Below, one piece after another: positions 34,301-45,771 of a stretch of DNA of 64,000 nt. The notes under the pieces are model-generated. The model was not told the DNA's origin, made no database searches, and saw only the letters and a list, made by a program, of their open reading frames with translations. Each line of letters opens with the position of its first letter. Positions within the stretch are counted from its first letter, which is position 1. Made by a program: the position numbers and the translations under genes. Source of the DNA: Inia geoffrensis (taxonomy: Eukaryota; Chordata; Mammalia; Artiodactyla; Iniidae); the NCBI GenBank assembly GCA_036417435.1, contig CM070904.1:42132408-42196407 (forward strand), written 5' to 3'.

Positions 34301-36074
34301 CTCACATGTGAACACACGGTCCTACTATAATAGGTGCAGCAAAAGTTGTATGCTCTCTCTGATGTTTCTGCATAGTGATGTATTTTTATTTTTTGGCATT
34401 TATATGCAGTTCAGCTTTTCATTGTCTCTACATGCAGGCTTTCACAAGCAGCATTAAAGATGCCTGTTGGAAAGTTACAGTGACCACACAATGGCCAGCA
34501 TGAGACATTTCAGTCCCGGCTAGACTGCTTCATTAGGGCATCACTCTGTCATGGAGCCTGAGCTTCCTTGCTGTTTCCCCTCAGGAAAGGCAGTGGAAGT
34601 TCACAGGCACTGAAGAACCCCGTCAGAGACACCAGACTTTGGGTGGAGCCAGAGGATAACGTGGCATGGTTCAATGTGACAAATGGAAGCTTTCTTTGGG
34701 GTTTCAGGAACAGAAGGTGCAGATAGACACAGTAGTCTCTCAGCCATGCTTTATTGGGCCAGGGCCCTCAGCTGGATGAATGCTCAGTAGCAGGACGCCT
34801 GTGCAGTGAGAATACAAACAAAGGATGCTCGGGCTTTGCTTGGGCAGGTGTCTCCAAAGGGAGGGGAACATGACTCCTGACACTTGAGCTAAGTTGACAC
34901 TGCTGCCATCACCCTTGGAAAGCAATTTGTGGGCAAAGATCTAGGCTGTTTATAAAAAAGTACATGAGCAGCAGCTTTAACCTCAGGAGGCTTCATCGGG
35001 ATAGATAAAAAGGAGGATTACAGAAGCTAAAGCTTTTGTTTAAAGAGAGATTACAAAGCATTTAGTTTGGATCAAGCGGGCCGAAAGCTTAACTGCTAAA
35101 ACGTGCCCCTTTGCTCTGCTCTGTCGTGAGTTTTGCTCGTAAATTTAGTGCTCAAATGTGAAAATGAAGCTCAGACTTTATTTGGAATGACTGCAGATTA
35201 GGTTGTTGGTCTCTCTCCTTTCTGTTAACATGAATTCAGGAAACAGGAGGATTAGAAGAGATTCTAATCACCTGCCCAACATTAGTTTTTCTAGTAACAA
35301 GGGCAAGAGATTTCTAAGTACTTGAATGTGAAAAGGAAATCACGCAGCAGGTTTTCATAAAGTTATGGTTTCTGTGTTCAAAATTGTCCAAAGTATCGAC
35401 TGCCTGAGTTAGGGAAGTAAAAACTATAGGTTTAAAAGCAATCTATTTCCTCCTTCTGAGACTGAATTGGATTGATTGCATGGCTGATCCAGTGATTGCA
35501 AAAGACTACACATTCAGGAGGTGACTTTAAAAAAATGAGTTGACTACAACTCAGACAATTTGTCAACTATTTGTAGAATTGGCCTTTGTTCAGCTAGAGA
35601 TCATTCCTGATCTTCTCTATGTCAGGGAGCTTTTCTGCTTCAGTGAATCTTTCCCTTCCTTTGGGAATTAAAATCTAAAGAAAAGTGATAGAATTCCAAT
35701 GGAATCATATACAAAATGAGCACCTGGTGAGTCTTCAGGCAGTTCAGCTGAAAAATTGAAAGCAGATGGCCCTACAGGAGGGGACTCTGTTGCTTCTGCT
35801 TTCAGAGCACCTTGAATGGAAGCCTAAACAGTCAACACACCTGTGTGTCATGCTGATTTCATTACCATACCTTAGTGGCTCAGGAAAAAAAAAAAAGAAA
35901 GCTTTCATAGAAAGTGACTCCAGATGCTCTAGATTCCACAGTAGCAGAAATTCCAAAGTCAGTGTTATTTTCTGAGTTTCTTTGGACAGCATTCTCCTTA
36001 ACAGGCTGGATGAAATGTCCAATGTTCCATAAGTGTTTTCATTATGAATGAGATGGGGCTTGGTGATCACTTTT
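34301..36074. other. Repeat-poor 1.8-kb stretch
   Basis: No interspersed repeat or gene recognised. A short minus-strand aataaa lies at about 34750 (ccatgctttattgggcc), but no transcript is supported. Candidate region for conserved non-coding sequence. Confidence 0.4.
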
Positions 36075-36083
36075 TATTCAAAC

Positions 36084-36086
<3 letters not shown>

Positions 36087-36117
<31 letters not shown>

Positions 36118-36306
36118 GGTACGCGGCCTCTCACTGTTGTGGCCTCTCCCGTTGCGGAGCACAGGCTCCGGACGCGCAGGCTCAGCAGCCATGGCTCACG
36201 GGCCCAGCCACTCCGCGGCATGTGGGATCTTCCCGGACTGGGGCATGAACTCGTGTCCCCTGCATCGGCAGGCGGACTCTCAACCACTGCGCCACCAGGG
36301 AAGCCC
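36087..36306 (-). mobile_element. CHR-type SINE, short form (young)
   Basis: T run of about 28, gcggtacgcggcctctcact, ending ccaccagggaagccc. Perfect target duplications tattcaaacgat at 36075-36086 and 36307-36318. Confidence 0.95.
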
Positions 36307-36407
36307 TATTCAAACGATATTTGTTCATGCCATCTACATACTAGGCACTGGTGGTACACGGAGAATATAAAAGCACAATATTTCTTCCCATGAAGCTCAT
36401 GAAATGA

Positions 36408-36590
36408 TATAGTAATTCTCAAAGGATGGGGGAGGGGGTAGTTCCTGGACCAATATCTAAGAGCACCTCATAGGAATTTGTTAGAAATGCCATTTCTCGG
36501 TCCTGACCCCAGACCTACTGAACCAGGAAGTATGGTAGATGGGCACATCAGCATGGTCTTAAAAGGCTCCAGTTGATTGGACACAGGTGC
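36408..36590 (+). mobile_element. MER5-type hAT-Charlie element
   Basis: taattctcaaaggatggggg, then gtggaatttgttagaaatgc-like order (ggaatttgttagaaatgcca), then cagacctactgaaccaggaa, then cagcatggtcttaaaaggct. Confidence 0.6.
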
Positions 36591-37184
36591 CACTGAAATG
36601 GAGAAACCAGGTATTGAATTAAAATTACAATGTTGGGAATGTAACAAGCAAGAAGAAAAACCTACTGTGGGGACTTAGAAAAAGTAGTTAACTTACAGAG
36701 AGCATATTATGCGTGCTAATTTTAAAGGCATGAGGTCACTGGTAGTTGGAAGTAGAACCGATATCTTCCATAGCAGCAAAACTTCCCCATCATGATGTGC
36801 ATTTTCTCCTCTGTAAGTAAAATCCGTGAATCTTATGGTCCTTCCATGCTATATGGCATTTCCTTGCACTCCAGGTTCAAGTCAAAGCTCCAAAATCACT
36901 GATAGGGGTGATACTGTTTACAGGGAAGCGATGAGGTGTTGATCCTGTCCCAGGGCCCGGTGAGAAGCTATCCTGACAGCTCTATTCCAGATTAGGGAAG
37001 TGGAACGCGGGTGGAGCCCTCCTCAAGGCCCTTGTGAGAAGCAGAAGCCCTGCTACACTTACTGTCGCGTTCTGAAGCCCAAGTCCTGGGCTCTGTATGT
37101 TACACAGTCTGGGCTTTGCTAATAAATGATTTTAGAAAGATCACATGATATGAGGTGATGGAAGTACTTGCCTTTACGTCTAAA
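36591..37184. other. Unassigned stretch
   Basis: No repeat or gene recognised. Confidence 0.4.
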
Positions 37185-37365
37185 ACCCTGGTCCTCAGCC
37201 ATGGCTCTACAAATAAAGATCACTCAAGGAGCTTTAAAAACGTACCTAAGCCAGGGATTGAATTCCAGAGATTCAGCTAATCTGAGGAAGAGCCCAGGCA
37301 TCATTATTTTTAAGGAGATCTTCAGGCAAATCTCACATGCAGCTGGGTTTGAAAAGCACTCAGCC
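37185..37365 (+). mobile_element. MER5-type element (first of a pair)
   Basis: tggtcctcagccatggctct, then aaggagctttaaaaacgtac, then gattcagctaatctgaggaa, ending gggtttgaaaagcactcagc. Confidence 0.6.
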
Positions 37366-37535
37366 TTGCGACTCAAATTGTGGTTCACGGACCAGATGCA
37401 TCACGTCATCAGGAAGTTTGTTAGAACTACAGAATCTCAGGCCCCAACCCAAGCTTGCTGAACCACAATCAGCATTTTAACAAGATCCGCAGCTGATTGC
37501 TAAGTGCATTAAAGCGTGAAGTGCTGGTCTGAAGG
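37366..37535 (+). mobile_element. MER5-type element (second of a pair)
   Basis: caaattgtggttcacggacc, then aggaagtttgttagaactac, then ctcaggccccaacccaagct, then ttttaacaagatccgcagct. Directly abuts the previous copy in the same orientation. Confidence 0.6.
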
Positions 37536-37929
37536 GTTTGTGATTGATTCCTCTCTTGTGAGGTGTCTGTTCCCCTAATGTGAAATCATAGCACATACAT
37601 TATCCAGCACAGCCTGAGTGTGATCTGGTATGCCTCAGGTATCTGTAGTTTGTCCTGAAACATGTACTTTTATGTGGATTAATGCCCGAGAAAAGTTCTT
37701 TGAGCATACGGAAACATTCACATCAGAAGATGCTTGTTTGGTTTAGGGGCCATATACTGATATGGTCTCATGGCCACTCTGGGGGTGATTTTAAGAGCAA
37801 ATTGGAAGTTTTCTTTACAAACCTCATCACACGCAACTTGTAATTCGAGGAACACTATACCCAGTAGTGTGCTCTGTTGTATAAGCAACAAGGTACTGTC
37901 TAAGGTTAAGTTATTGATTTTAATGACTC
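37536..37929. other. Unassigned stretch
   Basis: No repeat or gene recognised. Confidence 0.4.
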
Positions 37930-38075
37930 TTACAGTCATGTTTATCTTTACAATAACTATGTAAGTGAAGTATTATTATGACCATTTTTGCAGAAGGCAA
38001 CTGAAGTCCAGAAGGGTTAAATCGCCTAAAGTCACTCAACTAATAAACGGCTAAGTGATAATTCAAACCAAGCCA
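37930..38075 (+). mobile_element. MIR SINE fragment
   Basis: ctttacaataactatgtaag, then tattattatgaccatttttg, then gttaaatcgcctaaagtcac, then taataaacggctaagtgata: forward MIR. Confidence 0.65.
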
Positions 38076-39371
38076 TGGAGACAGCAAAAATGAAGATCTT
38101 TTCATTATTCCAATTTGATTTCTTTAATCCTGAAAGCTTTAGTAAAGCATCACTCTTCTCCTTTATACAGCGTCTAGAATGTATAAATCATTCACTTCTC
38201 TTAGTATGAATAAATGATAATTGATTGTAACTTTTCAAAACTGTCCATCGTCTGCCGAAATGCCAAATCATCTGTATTTAGTCCCAACATGGCCTTCATC
38301 TAATCAAAGTGCTTATTTTGGGAGCAGGCACTTTTGAATGTTAATAAACTATAGGCAAATGTGATGGGATTTGGCATATTTTGGAATTAGATAAAAAGCA
38401 CCTGTATGCCATTTCTGGTTCTTTCCTTAGTGCTACCAAATTAATTCAGTGGTAGACCTTGTCAGGCAGCAGAACACTGAACTGTGGGTGCATGCATCTA
38501 TTTATAAATTAAAGGTACGATTTTAGAGTTTGCTCACTACTCTGGACTTGATGTATACATGAAGAAAGCAGCAAAATTAAAGTAATAAAGCCTGTCTTAA
38601 AAAGGCATTTAGTCACCGTAGTTCTCTTTGGTGGGAATGACCTTGGCTGCATCTTTCATGCACCCTTGCATTTGGTTTAGGATGCATAATTCATACAGCA
38701 ATCAATTAGCTGACTGTAGAGCCTGCGACAAGAGGGAATATTTCATATAAATCATTGCTTGCTAAATTGCTGGGACAATTAATGAAGTAGGAAATCTGTG
38801 GACATTGGTTTGGAGGCAACACAGGTTCATCAAAAGCAAATCAGTTTCCTCCACCTCTTGGAAAGGAATTGCACACAAAGAAAACACCAGATATCATTTA
38901 ATCACTATTTCTTAGGAAGGGCTTGATGAAGATAATATTATTTGCTGTTTTTATGAATGTGAACAAGTGCCTAACTTAAGTGGCTCATTTATTTGGCTTA
39001 GGGTGCTCAATCAACAATGCCATTCTATGAATTAAAATACAGCAATCAAATAAGTACTCCTGCAAGTGAAGCATCTATAATCTAGCACAGGGGGCCTCAA
39101 AATGAGACTTCTGGTAGGTCGTGTGGGTCCATAAGGTGGCCTGTAGACTCTTTTAAAATGCAAGTCATCTCAGCATGCATTAGTTGAGCTTCAAATGCTA
39201 TTTTCATTAGGTATTTCCATGTGTGTCACATGTATTCTAGAGCACTTCAGTTTGCCTGTGTCTCTTAGAAGTAAAGCAAGCCTACTTTTGGCATGTGTGC
39301 TAGATAAAGCTATCCTTTTTTGTTTTTTAAATATATATTGTTGAAAATAATTTGAAACGATGCTAAGAGTA
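38076..39371. other. Repeat-free AT-rich block (candidate conserved non-coding region)
   Basis: About 1.3 kb without any repeat I recognise. Many homeodomain-like cores (aattaat, taattgat, caattag) and no long frame. Composition resembles conserved developmental enhancers, but conservation cannot be judged from one sequence. Confidence 0.35.
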
Positions 39372-39387
39372 CAGAAACACCTTTTTT

Positions 39388-42124
39388 ATATCTATTACAG
39401 ATTTTTGGTTTGCAGTAACCTTGAGGTTTTTGTATAGCAGTCTATATGTTGCTGATCTCTTCATTTGAAACACATTTTAAATACCCTGCATCTGTACTCT
39501 CCTCCCCTCACAGTTACTGTTTTTGATATCATATTTTACATCTAATTGTTTTGTGTATCCCCTAACTGCTTACTGTGGATATAGATGATTTGTACTACTT
39601 TTGTCTTTTAACTTACTAGCTTTGTTTGTGGATGATTACCTACCTTTGCTATATGTTTGCCTTTACTGCTTTTTCATTCTGCAATTTTCTTAATTCTAGT
39701 TGTGGTCTTTTCTTTTTTGCCTAGAGAAGTTCCTTTAACATTTCTTGCAAAGATGGTTTGGCGGTGCTCAATTCTTTTAGCTTTTGCTTGTCCGTAAAGC
39801 TTTTGATTTCTCCATCAAATCTGAATGAGAGTCTTGCTGGGTGAGTATTTTTGGTTGTAGGTTTTTCCCTTTCATCACTTTAGATACATTGTGCCACTCC
39901 CTCCTGGCCTGCAGAGTTTCTCCTGAAAAATCAACTGATAGTCTTATGGGAGTTCCCTTGTTTGTTATTTGTTGTTTTTGCTTGCTGCTTTTAGTATTCC
40001 CTCTTTAATTTGTCATTTTGATTACAACGTGTCTTGGTGTGTTCCTCTTTGGGTTGATCCTGTATGGGACTCTCCCTGCTTCCCGGACTTGGGTGATTAT
40101 TTCCTTTCTCAGGTTAGGGAGGTTTACAGCTATTGTCTCTTCAAATATTTTTCTCGGGCCCTTTCTCTCTCTTTTTCTGGGACCCTTATAATGCAAGTAT
40201 TAGTGCACTTGATGTCGTCCCAGAGGTCTCACACTGTTCTCATTTCTTTTCATTCTTTTTTCTGTTCTGCAGCAGTGATTTCCACTACTCTGTCTTCCTG
40301 CTCACTGATCCATTCTTCCGAATCATTTAGTCTCCTATTTATTCCGTCCAGAGTATTTTTTATTTCAGTTATTGTATTCTTCATTTCTGTGAGGTTGTCC
40401 TTTATATCTTCTCTTTATTCAAAACTTTTAACTCCTCGCTCTGTGTATCCATTTCTCCTCCCACTTTCTTGATCATCTTTATGACCAGTACTCTGAACTC
40501 TTTCTCTGGTAGACTGCTTATCTCCACTTCACTTAGTTCTTCTGAGGTTTCATCTTGTTCCTTTGGCTGAAACATATTCCTCTGAGGCCTCATTTTGTCT
40601 AGATTTCTATCTGTACTTTTATGTATGTGGTAGGTTAGTTACGTTTCTCCACCTTGGAGAAGTGGCCCTCTGTAGGAGGCAACCTATGCATCCCAGCAGT
40701 GCACTCCCCTTTCGTTCCCCAAGTTACCTGCTCTAGGGGTTCCCCCTACGAGAGCTACGTGGGGCCTTCTGCTGTAGCGGGCTGGACCACCAGGTAGTGG
40801 TCAGGCTGGTTAGTTGCCAGGGTGCCACTTGTGCGGGTGCTTCTGCCTGATGTTTAGTGGGGCCTGGTCACTAGGTGGCTGGTTGCCGAATCCTAGGGGG
40901 CCTAGGGGCTAGTGCTGGCTCACTGGTGAGCAGAGTCAGGGTCCAGCAGAGTCCGGGGCTGTCGCCCACTCACTAGCTGGTGAAGCCAGATCCTGGGGTT
41001 AGTGCAGACTGCTCGTTCCTAGAGTCTGGCTGCAGGGCCCAGGGATCCAGAGCTCACTTCAGCTTGTTGCAGGGGGGACGTGGGGAGGGGTCGGTTCCTG
41101 ATACAGTTGGGTCTGGGGTCTGGGGTGTCCCACAGGCTGCCTTAGCCTGTTAGTGGGCCGGGCCAGGGCCCAACTGGTCCTAGGCTAGGGTCTGGCCTGC
41201 ATTGTGGGATTGTAGTTTTCTTGCTTCTGGTGTCTGCCCCCTGGTGGATGAGGCTGGTCTAGAGGCTTGATATGGCTTCCTGGTGGGAGGGGCCAGTGCC
41301 TGTCTACTGGTGGGTGGAGCTGGGTCTTGGCCCTCTGGTGGGCTGGGCTGTGTCTGGGGTAGAGCCCAGAGGTGGTTACGGGGTCTTTAGTCTTTAGGCA
41401 GCCTGTCTGCTGATGGGTGGGGCTGTGTCCCTGCCCAGGTAGTTGCTGGGCCTGAGGCGTCCCAGCACTATCATTTGCAGGCTGTTGGGTAGGGCCAGGT
41501 CTTGGAGCTAATGATCCAAGATGTCAGTAGCAGTGTTCGTGTGGCTGAATATTCCCCCATATGTCCAACACCAGTGTCTTCGTCCCCAGAGTGAGCTGCA
41601 GCCTCCCTCACCCCTTCACCTCCCCAGGAGACCCTCCAAGACCAGCAGGTAGGCCCAGCCCAGGCTCCCATCAAATTACTCCTTTTGCCCTGGGTCCCAG
41701 CGCACGTGAGATTTTGTGTGCACCCTTTAAGAGTGAAGTCTCTGTTCTCCCCAGTCCTGTGGGGCTCCTGCGGTTAAGCCCTGCTGGCCTTCAAAGCCAC
41801 GTGCTCTGGGGGTTCCTCTTCCTGGTGCTGTACCCCCAGGCTGGGGAGCCTGACGTGGGGCTCAGAACTCGCACTCCTGTGGGAGAAATTCTGCAATAGA
41901 ATTTTTCTCCCATTTGTGGGTCAGCCACCTGGGGGGGTTATGGGGTTTGACGACATCACGAGTCTACCCCTCCTACCTGTGTCGTTTTGGTTCCTTCTTT
42001 ATGTCTTTAGCTGTAGAAGATCTCTTCTGGTAGTTTCCAGTCTTTTTCATCAATGGCTGTTCTGCAGATAGTCGTGCTTTTGATGTGCTCATGAGAGGAG
42101 GTGAGCTCTCTTGGCTGCAGTCTC
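39388..42124 (-). mobile_element. L1 copy with 5' UTR and ORF1 only (ends before ORF2)
   Basis: Read on the minus strand: a GC-rich L1 5' UTR starts near 42124 (agagctcacctcctctcatg) and runs about 1.5 kb. A broken ORF1 follows, starting at 40593 (MRPQRNMFQPKEQDETSEEL, then KEFRVLVIKMIKKVG). The C-terminal RNA-binding part decays around 40190-39750 (FEETIAVNLPNLRKEI; TPRHVVIKM; ETLQARREWHN with changes). The inter-ORF spacer ends at 39388. No ORF2. Perfect 16-bp target duplications cagaaacacctttttt lie at 39372-39387 and 42125-42140, and the pre-insertion site ttttttaatg fits L1 endonuclease. Confidence 0.8.
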
Positions 42125-42224
42125 CAGAAACACCTTTTTTAATGACTGTGCAGACAAGAGTCACATACATGTTACTTTTATTAAATGATAAATGACCTCA
42201 AACGTGGTAGCCTTAATATATAGG

Positions 42225-42348
42225 TCCACAGGTATAACTCGGCTTCACCTCATAATCACCTGAAGAATTTTTAAAAAAATTTTTTATGCCTACAGCCCGT
42301 CTCCTGAAGGTACTGATCCAATTAATCTAGTCTAAGGCCTTGCAACAG

Positions 42349-42383
<35 letters not shown>

Positions 42384-42640
42384 GGTACGCGGGCCTCTCA
42401 CTGTTGTGGCCTCTCCCGTTGCGGAGCACGGGCTCCGGACGCGCAGGCTCAGCGGCCATGGCTCACGGGCCCAGCCGCTCCGCGGCATGTGGGATCTTCC
42501 GGGACCGGGGCACGAACCCGTGTCCCCTGCATCGGCAGGCGGACTCTCAACCACTGCGCCACCAGGAAAGCCTGCAACAGCATTTTAAAAAACTCCTGAA
42601 TTGAGTTGAATGTTCAGGCAAGTTTGGGAACACATTTATT
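42225..42640 (+). mobile_element. MER5-type element split by a SINE
   Basis: Left part ctcataatcacctgaagaat, then taaggccttgcaacagcatt. It resumes after the SINE with aaaactcctgaattgagttg and gttcaggcaagtttgggaac. The family match is weaker than in the copies that follow. Confidence 0.45.
42355..42572 (-). mobile_element. CHR-type SINE, short form (young)
   Basis: Clean reverse copy: gcggtacgcgggcctctcac, gttgcggagcacgggctccg, ggcacgaacccgtgtcccct. Poly(T) of about 30 including the duplication. Perfect target duplications tgcaacagcatttt at 42341-42354 and 42573-42586. Confidence 0.95.
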
Positions 42641-42659
42641 GATAGTATTGTATGTGGCA

Positions 42660-42828
42660 GTGTGCCTCAAACTTGAAGAGGCATACAAATCACCTGGTGC
42701 ATCTGATTTACTCTCAGATTTTGATTCCATAGGTCTGGGGGTGGGACTCAGATGTTATACATCTAAACAGGCTCATAGGTGATGCTGATTTTACTGGTCC
42801 TTGGACCACCATTTGAGTTGCAAGAGGT
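42660..42828 (+). mobile_element. MER5A-type element
   Basis: tgcctcaaacttgaagaggc, then aaatcacctggtgcatctga, then ccataggtctgggggtggga, then tgctgattttactggtcctt, then ggaccaccatttgag. Confidence 0.75.
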
Positions 42829-42831
42829 GGG

Positions 42832-43038
42832 CAGTGGTTCTCACACCTGGCTGCCCATTGGGATCAACTGGAGATTTTTAAAAATCCTGCTGCCTAGGAC
42901 CCACCCCCAAAATTCTAAACTAATTTTTGTGGTGTGCAGTGTGGTGCATCTGTTTTTTTATTGCTGTTGTTGTTTCGTTGCTTTTCTAAAAGCTTTCCAG
43001 ATGATTCTAATGTATGCAGAGTTTGAGAGTTACTGGTA
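42832..43038 (+). mobile_element. MER5-type element with internal T-rich insertion
   Basis: gtggttctcacacctggctg, then gggatcaactggagattttt, then taggacccacccccaaaatt, a T-rich interruption at about 42950-42985, then ccagatgattctaatgtatg and gagtttgagagttactgg. Confidence 0.7.
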
Positions 43039-43042
43039 CAGA

Positions 43043-43222
43043 GGAGTGATTCTCAAGCTTGTTCAAACATTAGACATTGCAAGGGAGTTTTAAAAATATA
43101 CTAAAACTCCAGACCCAGACTAGGCTAATCAAATCACAACTTCTAGGGAGTGGGACTAGGTATAAAGGTATTTTAAAAGCATGCCTTATGATTTTTATGA
43201 AGAGTCTAGTTTGAGAAACCCC
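43043..43222 (+). mobile_element. MER5-type element
   Basis: agtgattctcaagcttgttc, then ctccagacccagactaggct, then gaagagtctagtttgagaaa and cccc. Third abutting copy in the same orientation. Confidence 0.6.
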
Positions 43223-43489
43223 AGTATAGACGAGGCTGGGAAGTATGTTAGAGCCCAGGCTTTGAAGAAAAGTCAAAGCAAGGTTCTGTCTCCTCTTATG
43301 CCATTTTCTGGCATGTTCACAATAGCAATGAAAGTATAAAATAAAGAAAAAGAAATAGAGGGTCTTATACAACCAAACAAGACATGAAAGGAGATTACAA
43401 TAAATAGAGAAACCTCACAATACTTCTGGATTATTAATTTCCTTGTTTGACCAAATAATCTTTAATTTCAAAGACAGTATAGCATGACT
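43223..43489. other. Unassigned stretch
   Basis: AT-rich, with no clear repeat or gene. Confidence 0.4.
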
Positions 43490-44200
43490 TTTTAAATAAC
43501 AGAAATACGTAACTATACAACTAATGGAAATAAGCAAGACCAAATAAATTTTTTGAAAAAGGAAAATGTGGGGAATAATCTTTCAGATATCAAAATATGC
43601 CATAAGACCATAAGACCATAATAATTTAAAATATTCCAGGCAATTCCCTGGTGGTCCAGTGGTTAGGACTCCGCATTTACACTGCAAGGCCCCAGGTTTG
43701 ATCCCTGGTTGGGGAACAAACATCCTGCAAGATGTGGCGAGGCCAAAAAAAAGAAAAATCCAATTTGGGCAGAAGAATAGAAAGTGAAAGAGAAAAAGCA
43801 AAAACTGGATCTGTAAACTGTATAAAAATTTTCTAAAGGTAAAGATGTCATTACAAATCAGTTGGGAAATTATTAGCTGCTTAAAAAATAGAGTTGAGAC
43901 ATTTTGAAAATAATAAAATTGGATTCTACCTCATTTCATAGACTAAAATAAGCTCCAGGAGGAGTAAAAGCTTAAGAAAAGAGTTGTTTTAACCTTGATA
44001 TAAGGAAGGCCTTCTCAAAAAAAGTTCAGAAACATATTGAAAAAAATGGACAGATTTGGATGCACACACACACCCTTTTGTTCCCTGAAAGACAACAAAA
44101 ACAAGGATTTTAAAAACAAGCAAGGTTCCAAATAGTCAGGAGATCGAATACATACATATATAAAGGCACTATCTCCTGAAACCTCGACAGAGTACCATAA
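43490..44200 (+). mobile_element. Old L1 ORF2 remnant, split by a SINE
   Basis: atttttgaaaaaggaaaatg, tctttcagatatcaaaatat, then after the SINE aaaaagttcagaaacatatt and aaaatggacagatttggatg fit old L1 ORF2 order. Heavily mutated; boundaries uncertain. Confidence 0.45.
43641..43757 (+). mobile_element. Old CHR-related SINE, short 118-bp type
   Basis: aattccctggtggtccagtg (A box region), ggtttgatccctggttgggg (B box region), ending gatgtggcgaggccaaaaaa. No clear target duplication. Confidence 0.88.
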
Positions 44201-44819
44201 AGATATATTTTAACATGTTTAATTTCATAAGGATGAGGAGGGTGACAGAGAAGGGGAACTGGCAATACACTTCTTCAGTCTCGAAATCAGAAGAATGAGT
44301 GTGAGAACTGAAGCAGAAAACAGAAACAAACACGCCAAAACAAAAAACTGGTTGCTAAATTTGAAAGCTAAAAACTAAGGCAATGTTTTAAGTGACACGA
44401 TCTCCAAAGTCTCAGGAATTAGTGGCATCAGGTACTTCCAATTGTGGAAGTGAATGAGAGGGAACTAAAATAAGGAGAGCTGTTCCAAAATTCCGTAAGA
44501 AGCAGAAGATGATCCCCTCCTCCACTTGGCCTCATCCCCACCCCGGCAGAGGGCTGGAAGTTTGCTTTTGCCTTGAACAGAGGGTCTCTATGTCACCATG
44601 CATTCTAAGGCAGAGTACTGGAAACAGATATCAAAGGGATGAATTTTTCCTGAAGGCTGACATCCCCTTAGCTCTCTTCTATTTTCATCAGCTCCTGGAA
44701 CGTTGGCAGCCATGACTTTATCCTGAAGGCAGGAGACTGGATGGATCTTCCCTGGGGAATGTGACCAGCACAAGAGAAAAGTCCTAAACAGATGAATATA
44801 AGGGGCTCCTCAATACAGG
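44201..44819. other. Unassigned stretch
   Basis: No confident repeat family and no supported gene. Confidence 0.4.
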
Positions 44820-44829
44820 AGCCAAACCA

Positions 44830-44956
44830 TGGGGAATTCCCTGGTGGTCCAGTGGTTAGGACTTCGCACTTCCACTGCAGAGGGCATGGGTTCGATCCCT
44901 GGTTGGGAAACTAACATCCTGCCTGCCGGACAGCAGGGCCAAAAAAAAAAGAAAGC
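44830..44956 (+). mobile_element. CHR-related SINE, short 125-bp type
   Basis: aattccctggtggtccagtg, B box ggttcgatccc, ending cagggccaaaaaaaaaagaa. Target duplications agccaaacca at 44820-44829 and 44957-44966. Confidence 0.9.
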
Positions 44957-45184
44957 AGCCAAACCACATTTTCTTGTAGCGAGTCCCACTCACCCATTTA
45001 AAACTTCCTACAGCTTTCCCCTAGTCTTAAACATAGCAGACAATCAAGGGTTACAAAACAGTGGAGGAAGACCTTGATAGGAAAAAGAAAGACTGAAATG
45101 AAAGAACTGAACAAAAACAAGTTGGAAGCAGTAGACCATGCAAACAGCTGAAAATGTAAACAAACACATACTACTATCAATATT

Positions 45185-45570
45185 CTCAGAGATGGACACA
45201 ACATCAAAAGCACAGGCAAGGAACGCAAAAATATGTAAGTGGGGCTATATCAAACTTTGCTGTGTGGCAAAGGCAACAATCGAACAGAGAGAAAAGACAG
45301 CCTATGGAATGGGAGAAAAATTTTGCAAACCATACATCTGATAAGGGGTTGTTATCCTTATTTATAAGGAACTCCTACAACTCAATAGTTAAAAAACAAA
45401 CAAAAACAAACAAACAAACAAATAACCCATTTAAAAAACGGGCAAAGGATCTGAATAAACATTCCTCCAAAAAAGGCAAACCAATAGGTGGCCAATAGGT
45501 ATTTGAAAGGATGCTCAACATCACTAATCATCGGGGAAATGCAAATCAAAACTACAGTGAGATGCAGTGT
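45185..45570 (+). mobile_element. Old L1 ORF2 C-terminal remnant
   Basis: Frame fragments correspond to ORF2: MDTTSKAQARNAKICKWGYI, then GMGEKFCKPYI, then RAKDLNKHSSKKG. The DNA continues with atgctcaacatcactaatca and atgcaaatcaaaactacagt. It contains a (caaa)n stretch at about 45398-45425. Frames are broken. Confidence 0.75.
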
Positions 45571-45771
45571 TCCACAATAAGAATCAGAATGAATGAAAGG
45601 TCCACCTTCTTTTGTTTGTAAAGCAAAAGAGTGACTGTGAAAGTGAGAATGCAGGGGAGAAGCATCTGGATGCCTCACCTGCAGACGTTCTTGAGGCAGA
45701 TCGTTCATAGGAGAAAAATACACGTGGATGTCGTGGACCTGGAAACCGACTCTTTTAAAACTACCAGTGTG

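Noticed and set aside
34741..34925. Possible minus-strand transcript end (aataaa near 34750) with a 61-codon frame
   Set aside because: A single poly(A)-signal hexamer is common by chance, and the frame has no motif.
39969..40472. 167-codon plus-strand hydrophobic frame
   Set aside because: It is antisense to L1 ORF1 in the minus-strand L1 copy. The hydrophobicity comes from T-rich complement of A-rich coding DNA.
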